DNA of 64,000 nucleotides from Vibrio aphrogenes (GCF_002157735.2 NZ_AP018689.1:1955619-2019618); one strand, 5' to 3'. Positions 25,910 to 34,807 are shown, numbered from the stretch's first letter. Notes: generated by a model from the sequence alone, not told the origin. A program made the numbers and translations.

Positions 25910-26839
25910 ATGGCAAACTCGCTCTATCAAAAGCATATTATTTCTATCCCTGAACTGTCTCGTCAGGAGCTTGAACTTATCATTCAAACCGCGGCGAAAA
26001 TTAAAGAACAGCCGCAGCCTGAATTGATTAAAGGTAAAGTGGTTGCCAGTTGTTTTTTCGAACCCTCGACCCGTACCCGTCTTTCTTTTGAAACGGCAAT
26101 TCAGCGCATTGGCGGTAGTGTAATTGGCTTTGATAACCCAGGTAATACTTCACATGCCAACAAAGGAGAAACCTTAGCGGACTCTATCCGTATCATCTCT
26201 TCTTATGTAGATGCCTTTGTTATGCGCCACCCACAAGAAGGCGCGGCTCGCTTAGCATCTGAGTTTTCAAATGGCACGCCGATTATTAATGCGGGCGATG
26301 GTTCAAACCAACACCCCACTCAGACCCTACTCGACCTTTACAGCATTTATGAAACCCAGGGCACATTAGATAATCTCCATATTGCCTTTGTTGGAGACTT
26401 AAAATACGGACGTACGGTTCACTCGCTCACTCAAGCCTTAGCGAAATTTAATAATGTCCGCTTTTACTTTGTCGCACCTGAAGCCTTAGCCATGCCTGAT
26501 TATCTCTGTGAAGAATTAGATGATGCGGGGATTCAGTACAGCTTACACACTGACATGGACGAAGTTATCCCTGAACTAGATATCTTATACATGACTCGTG
26601 TGCAAAAAGAGCGTTTTGATGAATCGGAATACGCTCATATCAAATCGGCTTACATCTTAACCGCAGCAGCATTACAACCGGCTAAAAACAACTTAAAAGT
26701 ACTGCACCCACTACCACGTGTCGATGAAATTACAGTGGATGTCGATAAAACGCCGTACGCCTATTACTTTGAGCAAGCCGAAAACGGTGTCTATGCCCGC
26801 ACCGCCTTACTTGCTCTTGTTTTAAACCAATCACTATAA
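25910..26839 (+). CDS. pyrB: Aspartate carbamoyltransferase catalytic subunit
   Basis: First committed step of pyrimidine synthesis: carbamoyl phosphate plus aspartate gives carbamoyl aspartate. 309 aa. Carbamoyl-phosphate site '[12 protein letters not shown]' near 50-61, '[19 protein letters not shown]' near 130-148 and 'HPLPRVDEI' near 265-273. Ribosome site AAGGA precedes the ATG. The regulatory chain PyrI is next, 14 bp on, so the class B dodecamer with allosteric control by CTP and ATP is expected. Confidence 0.97.
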   Translation: MANSLYQKHIISIPELSRQELELIIQTAAKIKEQPQPELIKGKVVASCFFEPSTRTRLSFETAIQRIGGSVIGFDNPGNTSHANKGETLADSIRIISSYVDAFVMRHPQEGAARLASEFSNGTPIINAGDGSNQHPTQTLLDLYSIYETQGTLDNLHIAFVGDLKYGRTVHSLTQALAKFNNVRFYFVAPEALAMPDYLCEELDDAGIQYSLHTDMDEVIPELDILYMTRVQKERFDESEYAHIKSAYILTAAALQPAKNNLKVLHPLPRVDEITVDVDKTPYAYYFEQAENGVYARTALLALVLNQSL

Positions 26840-26853
26840 TCACGAGGCCTATT

Positions 26854-27315
26854 ATGTCTAAACAAAACCAATTACAAGTTGAAGCAATTAAAAACGGCAC
26901 CGTGATTGATCACATTCCAGCGAAGATCGGCATCAAGGTGCTAAGATTATTCGAAATGGATAATTCAAGCGAGAAAGTTACCATAGGCTTAAACCTGCCT
27001 TCTTCGGCTCTAGGAAGTAAAGATTTACTTAAAATCGAAAATACCTTTATCACAGAAGAACAAGCACAAAAGCTTTCTTTATATGCCCCCCATGCCACAG
27101 TGAATCAAATTGAAGACTATCAAGTTGTTAAAAAACTGGCGTTAACACTACCTAAAGTCGTCACAGATGTGTTTAACTGTGCCAACAGCAACTGCATCAG
27201 TCATAATGAGCCTGTTGCGAGCAGCTTTACCGTAATCGAAAAAGCAAATGACATTCGATTAAAGTGTAAATACTGTGAAAAAAGTTTTTCTCGTGAGATT
27301 ATGACCGAGAAATAA
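26854..27315 (+). CDS. pyrI: Aspartate carbamoyltransferase regulatory subunit
   Basis: Regulatory chain that binds ATP and CTP and holds PyrB trimers through a zinc site. 153 aa. The zinc ligands are Cys109, Cys114, Cys138 and Cys141. The effector-binding domain fills about 1-100, with '[20 protein letters not shown]' near 11-30. Same operon as pyrB, behind the shared attenuator. Confidence 0.97.
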   Translation: MSKQNQLQVEAIKNGTVIDHIPAKIGIKVLRLFEMDNSSEKVTIGLNLPSSALGSKDLLKIENTFITEEQAQKLSLYAPHATVNQIEDYQVVKKLALTLPKVVTDVFNCANSNCISHNEPVASSFTVIEKANDIRLKCKYCEKSFSREIMTEK

Positions 27316-27371
27316 TTCTGCTTGGTGGGCTCTCCACCAAGATAGCATTTACATCAATCATGGAATACACG

Positions 27372-27761
27372 ATGACAAAAGTACTACATACAGACTCGGC
27401 TCCAGCCGCTATTGGCCCTTATGTACAAGGTGTTGATCTAGGTAATATGGTGATGACTTCAGGTCAAATCCCAGTAAACCCAGTAACCGGTGAAGTCCCA
27501 GCAGAGATCACCGCTCAGGCACGTCAATCTCTTGATAATGTGAAAGCAGTGGTTGAATCGTCTGGTTTAACCGTTTCAGATATCGTAAAAATGACGGTCT
27601 TTGTTAAAGATTTAAATGACTTTGTGGCGGTCAATGAAGTGTATGGCGCGTTTTTTGATGAGCATAACGTCGAAAACTACCCTGCTCGTTCTTGTGTTGA
27701 AGTCGCACGTTTACCAAAAGATGTCGGTATCGAAATCGAAGCTATTGCAGTACGCAAATAA
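27372..27761 (+). CDS. ridA: 2-iminobutanoate/2-iminopropanoate deaminase RidA
   Basis: Hydrolyses reactive enamine and imine intermediates of PLP enzymes, protecting them from damage. 129 aa from the ATG at 27372; an in-frame ATG four codons upstream (27360) is less likely. Family signatures 'ALGPYVQG'-type opening ('AAIGPYVQGVDLGNMVMTSG'), the conserved Arg in 'PARSCVEVARLP', and the ending 'VGIEIEAIAV'. Downstream of pyrBI as in several gammaproteobacteria; a terminator follows. Confidence 0.95.
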   Translation: MTKVLHTDSAPAAIGPYVQGVDLGNMVMTSGQIPVNPVTGEVPAEITAQARQSLDNVKAVVESSGLTVSDIVKMTVFVKDLNDFVAVNEVYGAFFDEHNVENYPARSCVEVARLPKDVGIEIEAIAVRK

Positions 27762-27784
27762 CGCTTGATACTGTCATAACGATT

Positions 27785-27813
27785 AAGGCTGCTTCTTGAA
27801 GTGGCCTTTTTAT
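27785..27813 (+). terminator. Terminator of ridA
   Basis: Stem AAGGC-TG-CTTC/GAAG-TG-GCCTT with an internal mismatch and a TT loop, then T-run. Confidence 0.7.
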
Positions 27814-28093
27814 TGCGTATCGTTTTTTACTTATCGTTTTTTAGTTACCGTTTTATTGCCTATCTTTGCGGTAGTTTATTGTGGCTGTATTAATTCCCCC
27901 ATCATCAATTCATAAGCTCCTTTGGCGGCCCAATAACCTTAAATTAATTGTGTGTTTATCATTTTGTGATAGATATCGCGATTAATTCCTTAGCTACCTT
28001 GTGCTTTTTTCTTTTCTTCTAAAGAGACAAATAGGAAAGTCACCGTAACTAATGTTAGAATAGTGTCAACTAATGCTAGAAGGATCTTGCAGT
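27814..28093 (+). other. Intergenic region with short repeats upstream of the oxidoreductase-like gene
   Basis: No gene seen. At 27817-27858 a word of about 14 bp (TATCGTTTTTTA-like) occurs three times in tandem with small changes. At 28047-28059 and 28068-28080 the 13-mers AACTAATGTTAGA and AACTAATGCTAGA repeat with 21-bp spacing, the second touching the ribosome site of the next gene. Confidence 0.5.
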
Positions 28094-28594
28094 ATGAGGC
28101 ACCTATTGACAACGCCTTTCCATTTGACTTGGGTGCTAACTTTAATAGTTGCACTGCTGCCGCTTACCGTTTTCGCTCATTCCAAACCTCAATCGATACT
28201 CACATTAGAAACGCCATCGGGTAAGCAAATCCATTTAACTCGTGCAGATTTACAAGCCTTACCTCAAACACAATTTACCACGTCAACACCTTGGACCTCA
28301 CAAGTGCACACTTATCAAGGTCCAAAGTTAAGCTTACTCATTGAGCAATTTGAGCAACCAATAACGTCAATTCAAGTGTTTGCTTACAATGGTTATGCCG
28401 TTGATATCAATAAATCCGAATGGCAGCAATACCCTTTTATTTTAGCCATGAAACAAGATGGTCAAGAGCTGACGTTACGAAATAAAGGACCTCTTTGGAT
28501 ATTACTGCCGTTTGATCAAAATCCGACATTTTCTTCAAAACAGAGCCTACTTAATCAAAGTATTTGGCAAATAGAGAAAATTAAGGCTTTATAA
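28094..28594 (+). CDS. Periplasmic molybdopterin-oxidoreductase-like protein
   Basis: 166 aa from the ATG at 28094, which has AAGGA at good spacing; an ATG at 28073 is in frame but lacks a site. A Sec signal peptide ends near 'TVFAHS'. The body resembles the sulfite-oxidase-like molybdopterin domain in miniature: 'LTLETPSGKQIHLTRADLQA', 'TYQGPKLSLLI', 'AYNGYAVDI' and 'RNKGPLWILLPF'. The conserved cofactor-binding Cys of true members is absent, so it may be a sensory, cofactor-free relative. It ends directly at the start of the next gene, a membrane diguanylate cyclase, and is probably its periplasmic input partner (inference). Confidence 0.7.
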   Translation: MRHLLTTPFHLTWVLTLIVALLPLTVFAHSKPQSILTLETPSGKQIHLTRADLQALPQTQFTTSTPWTSQVHTYQGPKLSLLIEQFEQPITSIQVFAYNGYAVDINKSEWQQYPFILAMKQDGQELTLRNKGPLWILLPFDQNPTFSSKQSLLNQSIWQIEKIKAL

Positions 28595-29641
28595 ATGCGT
28601 TTAACTTTATCGAAACCCGTCATTACGAACATCACTTTTCTATTATTGTTTACTCTTTTCACCAGTGGCTTCTTGTGGAGTTTTTACTTACAAAAAGAAA
28701 GTCATCAAACCATTGATAAGTTTTATCGCTCGACTAATTGGTATGCCAATCGTACCTTATACCTCTCTGAAAAGTTTTTGTATCAAGCTCACTTGTATGA
28801 ACTCAAGGGTATTGAGTTTTCTGAATTATCCAAAACCTATGATTTACTCTGGAATCGCTTACAGATCTTTTTAGAGTCTCGCTCCACAGAGTTCTTACGT
28901 AATCAGCATCCAGAAGTGACTCAAGATGTCCAAACTCTGTTTAATACCATTCAGTCTCTAGAACACTTTTTCGACCAACAGCAAGACCGCCCTAATCAAG
29001 AATTTACAGATAAGGTAAATCAAGTAAAAGAAAATTTAATCACTTTAAATTATTCATTAAGTAAAGTCTTAAGTGGCACCATCAGTCAAGGCATTAGAAC
29101 CCATAGTGATTTAATTCAGTATTGGCAATTGACCGGTTTTATTATCACTATGATATTGACCTTGATTCTATTTCGCCTTTCAAGACGTTCAGCCAAACTG
29201 GCACAAATAGATCCGTTAACTCAACTAGGCAATCGACGTGCGCTAACTGAACACTTAAGAAACTTGCTCAATAAAAATAAATCACTGACGTTATGCGCTA
29301 TTGATATTAAACGGTTTAAACAATTTAATGACCAGATTGGTTATCAAGTGGGCGACCAAGTATTAATCAAATTTGCTCAACGTCTCAACCAATTTAAAAA
29401 TAGCCAAGCGTTTCGCTTCGGAGGTGATGAATTTGTATTGGTGATACCTAACTTAGAAAAACAACCGTCTTTAATTAATTGGGTATTAGAGCTACAGCAA
29501 CAGCTGCAGTTTACTTATCAATTTGAAGATCACCAATTACCCATCGCGATTCGTCTAGGGGTAACTTTTACTGATAAAAACCAACAAACCTATTTAGAAG
29601 CTAAGCAATTATTAGATCAAGCAATCCATGCATTAAACTAA
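28595..29641 (+). CDS. Membrane diguanylate cyclase (GGDEF), frame ended by an early TAA
   Basis: 348 aa as read. Membrane helices near residues 10-30 and 175-195 flank a helical periplasmic sensor region. The GGDEF domain follows from about 205, with 'IDPLTQLGNRRAL' and the intact catalytic 'RFGGDEFVLV', so c-di-GMP synthesis is plausible. The TAA at 29639 falls inside the last conserved helix, where the family reads ALY-x-AK; here it is ALN-stop-TK. The frame stays open for another 212 codons. ATG starts directly after the preceding stop, so the two genes are coupled. The stop may be a nonsense mutation or a sequencing error; activity after loss of the helix is uncertain. Confidence 0.8.
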   Translation: MRLTLSKPVITNITFLLLFTLFTSGFLWSFYLQKESHQTIDKFYRSTNWYANRTLYLSEKFLYQAHLYELKGIEFSELSKTYDLLWNRLQIFLESRSTEFLRNQHPEVTQDVQTLFNTIQSLEHFFDQQQDRPNQEFTDKVNQVKENLITLNYSLSKVLSGTISQGIRTHSDLIQYWQLTGFIITMILTLILFRLSRRSAKLAQIDPLTQLGNRRALTEHLRNLLNKNKSLTLCAIDIKRFKQFNDQIGYQVGDQVLIKFAQRLNQFKNSQAFRFGGDEFVLVIPNLEKQPSLINWVLELQQQLQFTYQFEDHQLPIAIRLGVTFTDKNQQTYLEAKQLLDQAIHALN

Positions 29642-30280
29642 ACTAAACAAAGTCTTAATAAAGATTATGCCTTTTATTTTGATGCTTTAGAGCGTATTCA
29701 ACATAACAAGAGAAAAATAGAATCATTAAATTACTGGCTAGCACAACCTAAAGCGGCATGCCCTTTAGAGCTCCAAACGACTACCTTATATCCACCTAAC
29801 AGCAACACGATTGAGGTCGTCGAAATTCATTTTGTTTGGAAACAAGATAACACTTTATGCGGCATCGACTGGTTAACCGAGCAGCATTTAGATTTAAAAA
29901 TCATTCCCAAACTGCTCTCTATTGCCACGCAACAACAATCTCGCCCCATCATGGTGAGATTACAAAATAGCTATCAATTGAAGTTATTATTAAAGGCGGC
30001 TCCTCAATCCTTGATCAAACAAGAGATCGTCTTTGGCCTACCTATGTTGATCGATGTTGAAGAATCCTTGATCAAGCTTATTAAAGTCTTAAATGTTAAA
30101 ATTGGCCTAGAAAAAGTGATCGCCGATCACCTTATCGAACCGCAAGTTGTTGATAATGTAAAATATTGGATTCCAACGAATCTTCCCAATACCGAAGCAA
30201 AACAAAATGCCTTGTTTGAGCTTGCTACTGCCTTTAATAAAATAACGTTATTACCCATGACAAATAATCCCACGGCATAA
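29642..30280 (+). pseudogene. In-frame continuation of the GGDEF gene: degenerate EAL-like domain
   Basis: Open in the same frame as the GGDEF gene right after its TAA, for 212 codons. It resumes 'TKQSLNKDYAFYFDALERI', the expected GGDEF exit helix and linker, then a region laid out like an EAL domain ('VVEIHFVWKQDN', 'IVFGLPMLIDVEESLIKLI') but without the catalytic E-A-L and other metal ligands. It is also shorter than a full EAL domain. Not a separate gene: no ribosome site and no natural start, although an ATG exists at 29951. The intact gene would be 561 codons. Confidence 0.75.
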
Positions 30281-30285
30281 AACCC

Positions 30286-30316
30286 AAAAAGAAAAGGAGC
30301 ACTAGGCTCCTTTTCG
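30286..30316. terminator. Bidirectional terminator between the GGDEF/EAL gene and emrB
   Basis: Stem AAAAGGAG/CTCCTTTT at 30292-30314 with A-run and T-run flanks, serving converging genes. Confidence 0.75.
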
Positions 30317-30338
30317 ATGGTTCACTTTTAAGTTCGAT

Positions 30339-31874
30339 TTAATGGCCTGCTGATGCCGCAGCACCTGATGACGCTGACTTAATAAATGGTCCTCTGGCAA
30401 ACCAAACGATCACAATCAAGGCTAAGAACAACCAACCTAATAGGTAAAAATAATCTATCGTTGAGTTCATATAAGATTGGACCTTGATGATCCCATCAAC
30501 CGTTTCAAAGTTAGCGAGAGTTTCACCTCCCATACGTTGAAAATAATCCACCGATGCTGGGTTATATTGGCTGACATGCTCCGTTAATGTTGCATGATGG
30601 AAATCAGCGCGACGCGTCCAAATCCACGTAGTTAACGATGAGGCAAAGCTGCCGCCGAGTACACGAAGAAACGTGGTTAAACCGGAAGCATCCGCAATTT
30701 CTTGACCGTTTAGGTTAGACAAGAAAATGGTGGTTAATGGCATAAACATAAAGGCAATACCAATCCCCATAAACATCTGCACTTGAGCTACCGTGGCAAA
30801 ATCAACAAAGGTATTAAACTCTGCGCGCATAAAGCACGATAAACCAATCACTAAAAACGAAATGCTGGCTAACAAACGCATATCCGATTTATGCGCATAC
30901 TTACCGACAAATGGTGTCAGTAGTAACGGTAAGACGCCCATTGGTGCAGAAGCCAACCCAGCCCAAATCGAGGTATAGCCCATATAAATTTGTAACCATT
31001 GCGGCAAAATCAAGTTAATGGCAAAAAATGCTGAATAACTAAGAACCAATGCAATGGTGCCCACCGCGTAATTACGATCTTTAAACAAATATAAATTAAC
31101 GATGGGGTGCTCTTCGGTTAATTCCCATATCACAAAGGAAATTAAGCAAACCACTGCGATGCATGTCATTACAATGATATGTGTCGCTTCAAACCAATCC
31201 GCATCATTACCTAAATCTAAAACCACTTGCAGTAGCCCAACCCCGACCACCAACAATGCAATACCAATAAAATCAACCGGTAACTTAGCGGTAATATCGA
31301 CGCGATTTTTGAGTTGCTGCCAAACGGTTAAACAACAAAAAATACCGATAGGAATATTAATAAAAAATATCCAAGGCCAAGAATAATTATCAGTGATCCA
31401 ACCACCGGTAATAGGACCAACAATCGGGGCGACAACGGTAACCATTGAAATTAAAGCCAGAGCCGTACCGCGTTTAACTGAAGGAAAAATCCCCAACAAC
31501 AAGGTCTGACACATAGGAAACATTGGGCCTGCGAAAAAGCCTTGTAGCGCACGGAACGCGATCAACTCTGGCATACTTGTGGCAATGCCACACAAAAAAG
31601 AAGACAGTGTGAATAAGGCAACCGACAAGATAAACAAGCGCAATTGCCCAATACGACGCGCAAACCAGCCCGTCAGCGGCAAAGCAATGGCATTACACAC
31701 CGCAAAGGAGGTGATCACCCAAGTACTTTGCTCTGAGCTCACACCTAAGTTACCGGCTATTGTCGGCAAGGCCACATTAGCAATAGTACTGTCCAGTACT
31801 TGCATAAAGGTTGCAAGTGCCAGAGCAATAACAGCTAAAGGCAGACTGGGAGGCGTAAAGGTTTGATCTTTCAT
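30339..31874 (-). CDS. emrB: EmrB-type multidrug efflux MFS transporter (DHA2)
   Basis: 511-residue inner-membrane proton-drug antiporter of the 14-helix DHA2 family. Opening 'VIALALATFMQVLDSTIANV' has the family motif D1 (LDxTIxNVALP). 'GWFARRIGQLRLF' fits motif A and 'GPITGGWI' near 152-159 fits motif C. Works with EmrA in the periplasm and an outer-membrane channel, probably TolC, not encoded here. Last gene of the MarR-emrA-emrB series, 10 bp after emrA. Substrates are unknown; VceB of Vibrio cholerae is a likely relative. Confidence 0.9.
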   Translation of the reverse strand: MKDQTFTPPSLPLAVIALALATFMQVLDSTIANVALPTIAGNLGVSSEQSTWVITSFAVCNAIALPLTGWFARRIGQLRLFILSVALFTLSSFLCGIATSMPELIAFRALQGFFAGPMFPMCQTLLLGIFPSVKRGTALALISMVTVVAPIVGPITGGWITDNYSWPWIFFINIPIGIFCCLTVWQQLKNRVDITAKLPVDFIGIALLVVGVGLLQVVLDLGNDADWFEATHIIVMTCIAVVCLISFVIWELTEEHPIVNLYLFKDRNYAVGTIALVLSYSAFFAINLILPQWLQIYMGYTSIWAGLASAPMGVLPLLLTPFVGKYAHKSDMRLLASISFLVIGLSCFMRAEFNTFVDFATVAQVQMFMGIGIAFMFMPLTTIFLSNLNGQEIADASGLTTFLRVLGGSFASSLTTWIWTRRADFHHATLTEHVSQYNPASVDYFQRMGGETLANFETVDGIIKVQSYMNSTIDYFYLLGWLFLALIVIVWFARGPFIKSASSGAAASAGH

Positions 31875-31884
31875 GAACGCCTCA

Positions 31885-33069
31885 TTACTGCGCCGCAGTG
31901 GTTACGCCAACATTTTCATGCACAATCTTCGCAACCAATTTATCGACTTCTTCAAGAGAATGGTGATAGACATCCGTATCGTAGCGAGGTTTTTCTTTCG
32001 GTAATTGAGCCAATACCTTACCGTCAGTATCTTTAATATCCACTTTGGCTAACATAGATAGGCCAATACGTAATGGGTATTTATCTTGATTTTGTGCTTC
32101 TAAACGGATTTTAACCGGTAGACGTTGGACTATTTTGATCCAGTTACCACTCGCATTTTGCGCTGGTAATAATGAAAATGCGCTTCCAGTACCAATCCCT
32201 AAGCTTTCAATCTCACCTTTATACTCCACTTCATCACCATAAAGATCCGAAGTTAAGGTCACAGGTTGCCCTATACGCATATCTTTCATTTGGCTTTCTT
32301 TGAAGTTGGCATCTACCCAAACTTCATTTAAAGGTACGATTGCCATCAATTGACTGCCTGGCTGAACTTGTCCACCCAGTTGCACAGCACGTTTTGCTAC
32401 ATAACCACTCACTGGAGCGACAATCTTAGTGCGAATATTATCTAAATAACTTTTGCGCAATTCGGCAACGGCAGATTTAACCCCCGGATGGGTTTTTAAT
32501 ACCGTATTATCCACCAGCGCTACCGTCATTTCTAAAGATTGTTCTGCTGCTTCTAACTGACTCTTCGCCGACTCAACACTGTCTTGATAGTGAACCAGAT
32601 CTTCTTTCGAAATAGCGCCACGTTCGACTAAATGCTTACGGCGATTATAGTCGTTCAAAGCTTGGCGATAAGCCACTTTGCTAGATTCAACTTTCGCTTT
32701 AAAATTATCGGCCGCCGCATACATACTGCGAACTTCACGAACTTTACTTGCTAATTTTGCCTCTGCATTTTGTAGCGCAATTTGTGTATCGTTAGAATCT
32801 AATTCGACTAATACTTGACCTTTTTCGACATAATCTCCTTCATCCGGAACAACTTTGGTCACGGTACCTGAAATTTGTGGTGATAAGGTGATTAAGTTGC
32901 CACTGACATACGCATCGTCAGTTTCTTCGACAAACTTGGCATACAACTCATAATAAGCAAACCAGCCGCCCCCTATGAGTAAAATTGCAATAAAAAGAAT
33001 AAGAAAAGAGCGTTTACGCTTGCTTGTCGGTTTTACCGTAGCATCAATATTTTGTTCTTTAGTTTCCAT
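31885..33069 (-). CDS. emrA: EmrA-type membrane fusion protein (HlyD family)
   Basis: 394-residue periplasmic adaptor with one N-terminal membrane helix (about 22-42) and a biotinyl-lipoyl-like domain ('VTKVVPDEGDYVEKGQVLVE' near 69-88). A coiled-coil hairpin (about 95-200) and a beta-barrel ('LNEVWVDANFKESQM' near 247-261) follow. It links EmrB to an outer-membrane channel. Order and spacing with EmrB and the upstream MarR regulator show one operon. Confidence 0.92.
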   Translation of the reverse strand: METKEQNIDATVKPTSKRKRSFLILFIAILLIGGGWFAYYELYAKFVEETDDAYVSGNLITLSPQISGTVTKVVPDEGDYVEKGQVLVELDSNDTQIALQNAEAKLASKVREVRSMYAAADNFKAKVESSKVAYRQALNDYNRRKHLVERGAISKEDLVHYQDSVESAKSQLEAAEQSLEMTVALVDNTVLKTHPGVKSAVAELRKSYLDNIRTKIVAPVSGYVAKRAVQLGGQVQPGSQLMAIVPLNEVWVDANFKESQMKDMRIGQPVTLTSDLYGDEVEYKGEIESLGIGTGSAFSLLPAQNASGNWIKIVQRLPVKIRLEAQNQDKYPLRIGLSMLAKVDIKDTDGKVLAQLPKEKPRYDTDVYHHSLEEVDKLVAKIVHENVGVTTAAQ

Positions 33070-33096
33070 GATTCAACCATTTGATCATCAATATAA

Positions 33097-33543
33097 TTAT
33101 TCATTAGCCTGAGACAGAAGACGTTGTAATAAGGTGCTTAACTGTTGGACTTCTTGCGGTGATAAATTACCAACCAACAATGGGCTGACTTCTTGCTTTA
33201 TCACTTCAATACATTGATACAACAGAGCTTCTCCTTCTTGAGTGAGGCACAATATGACCCCTCTTTTATCTTCAGGGTTGGGATGTTTTTCTATTAACGA
33301 TTTTTTGACTAATCGCTCGACCATACGAGTCATTGAGCCACAATCAATCGCTAATAACTTGCTAATTTCTGCTGGTGATTTCATTTCATCAAACTTCATG
33401 GTCGATAAAACTTTAAATTGCGCAGGTGTCATATCGAGTGGCATTAAGTATTGATTTAACAGCCGTTCTTTATGTTGATTGACTAAACCAATCAATTTAC
33501 CTAGCGGGATCCCCGCTTCGTGTTTATAAGAAATATTGGTCAT
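33097..33543 (-). CDS. MarR-family repressor of the emrAB operon
   Basis: 148 aa winged-helix regulator. The recognition region 'ISKLLAIDCGSMTRMVERLV' (about 61-80) is followed by the wing 'KHPNPEDKRGVILCLTQEG' (about 87-105). First gene of the operon with emrA and emrB, and two MarR-box palindromes lie 50-95 bp upstream of its start (see the next entry). Self-repression released by toxic ligands is the expected control, as for E. coli MprA. I leave the gene symbol blank because the true orthologue is unclear. Confidence 0.9.
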   Translation of the reverse strand: MTNISYKHEAGIPLGKLIGLVNQHKERLLNQYLMPLDMTPAQFKVLSTMKFDEMKSPAEISKLLAIDCGSMTRMVERLVKKSLIEKHPNPEDKRGVILCLTQEGEALLYQCIEVIKQEVSPLLVGNLSPQEVQQLSTLLQRLLSQANE

Positions 33544-33592
33544 GAGAGAGCCTTAAATGCATCTACCCTTTTCACTAATAAAGTACATTTAC

Positions 33593-33635
33593 TTGCCTAG
33601 GCAAATATTAGGGTGAATATTAATTGCCTAAGCAA
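33593..33635 (-). promoter_or_regulatory. Two MarR-box palindromes upstream of the emr operon
   Basis: TTGCCTAGGCAA (33593-33604) is a perfect palindrome and TTGCCTAAGCAA (33624-33635) differs at one base. Their centres are 31 bp apart, three helical turns. The first, read with its flanks ACTTGCC-TA-GGCAAATATTA, closely resembles the marO sites of E. coli MarR. They lie in the gap between the MarR gene and corA. Confidence 0.75.
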
Positions 33636-33741
33636 CAAAGTGTCAACAAGTATTTCAAAATGTAACTAAGGCAATGTTTTACCATTGTCATTTAACAGTG
33701 CTAACATATTGATCTTTAAACCATCAAAGGACTCGAGAACG

Positions 33742-34695
33742 ATGCGATTTTTTAAAATCAATAATGGTCTGATCCAAGAAATGAAATATCATTCAAATGA
33801 TGAGATCACGGCATTGATCGAACAATCCGACTGGATCGATGCGCACAACCCGACGAATGAAGACCGACACTTATTATCACAAGCCTTAGGCCTCAAGCTT
33901 CCTGCTTCTAATGATGTCGAAGAAATTGAAGCGTCTTCTCGCTACTTTATGGATCATGAAGGCTTACACGTCCATTCCTTATTTCTTTCTCCCACCGAAG
34001 GCCGCCATACCACGGTCAATATCGCCTCGATCTTACAAAAAGATCGTTTAATTACATTAAGAGAAGGAAGTATTGCCGATTTCCGTTTATTAAGACTTCG
34101 TGCACGTAAAGGGCAAGTGCATTCTGATGATGTGCAATCGCTCTTTATCACTATTTTAGAGCAGAAAGTCGAAAACCACGCTGACACCATTGAAGATATT
34201 CACCATCAATTAGAAAAGATCAGCTATACCGTTCTGGAAGATGAAGAAGCCGACTGGGAAGAGTGCATTAGTCGTCTCGCTAGGTTGGAAGACAGTAATG
34301 GTAAGATTCGTTTATGCTTGATGGATACCCAACGAGTGATCTCATTTTTATTGCGTCACCTACAATCAACCCCAGATCAACTCGAAACACTAAGAGAAAT
34401 CGTGCGGGATATTGAAACCTTAATGTCTCATACCACCTTCTTATTTGAGAAAATCAACTTTCTCATGGATTCCGCTCAAGGCTTTATTAATATTGAACAA
34501 AACCAAATAATTAAGACCTTCTCGATTGCGGCAGTGGTCTTTTTGCCTCCCACTTTAATCGCAAGTATCTATGGGATGAACTTCCAATTAATTCCTGAAT
34601 TAGAATGGACCTTCGGCTACCCCTTAGCTTTGGCCTTAATGGTCGCATCAGGGTTTGCCCCTTATTTCTACTTTAAACGTAAAGGCTGGCTATAA
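33742..34695 (+). CDS. corA: Magnesium/cobalt transporter CorA
   Basis: Pentameric inner-membrane divalent cation channel. 317 aa from the ATG at 33742 (AAAGGA upstream), giving the family opening 'MRFFKINNG'; the longer frame from 33685 is unlikely. A large cytosolic domain with long helices ('LLRHLQSTPDQLETLREIVR') leads to two C-terminal membrane helices. The signature GMN is present in 'ASIYGMNF'. The C-terminus is basic ('YFKRKGWL'). The gene diverges from the MarR/emr operon. Confidence 0.93.
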   Translation: MRFFKINNGLIQEMKYHSNDEITALIEQSDWIDAHNPTNEDRHLLSQALGLKLPASNDVEEIEASSRYFMDHEGLHVHSLFLSPTEGRHTTVNIASILQKDRLITLREGSIADFRLLRLRARKGQVHSDDVQSLFITILEQKVENHADTIEDIHHQLEKISYTVLEDEEADWEECISRLARLEDSNGKIRLCLMDTQRVISFLLRHLQSTPDQLETLREIVRDIETLMSHTTFLFEKINFLMDSAQGFINIEQNQIIKTFSIAAVVFLPPTLIASIYGMNFQLIPELEWTFGYPLALALMVASGFAPYFYFKRKGWL

Positions 34696-34706
34696 GGCGG
34701 TTACTG

Positions 34707-34778
34707 CTATTTTCTCGACCTAGGCTATTTTCTCTACCCAGACTCTTTTCTCTACCTAAAGTTTTTTCTCTACCGAAA
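34707..34778 (+). repeat. Four tandem copies of an 18-bp unit after corA
   Basis: Units at 34707, 34725, 34743 and 34761, with consensus CTATTTTCTCTACCTAGA. The first two differ at four positions, the later ones more. The following segment at 34779-34796 (TATAGAAAAAGAGAAACG) is complementary to the TTTTCTCT core, so each unit could pair with it. Confidence 0.8.
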
Positions 34779-34807
34779 TATAGAAAAAGAGAAACGAGCA
34801 AAATAAA

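Noticed and set aside
29951..30280. Stand-alone 109-residue gene starting at ATG 29951
   Set aside because: The same frame is open back to the stop of the GGDEF gene and reads as its natural continuation, so it is treated as part of a broken gene.
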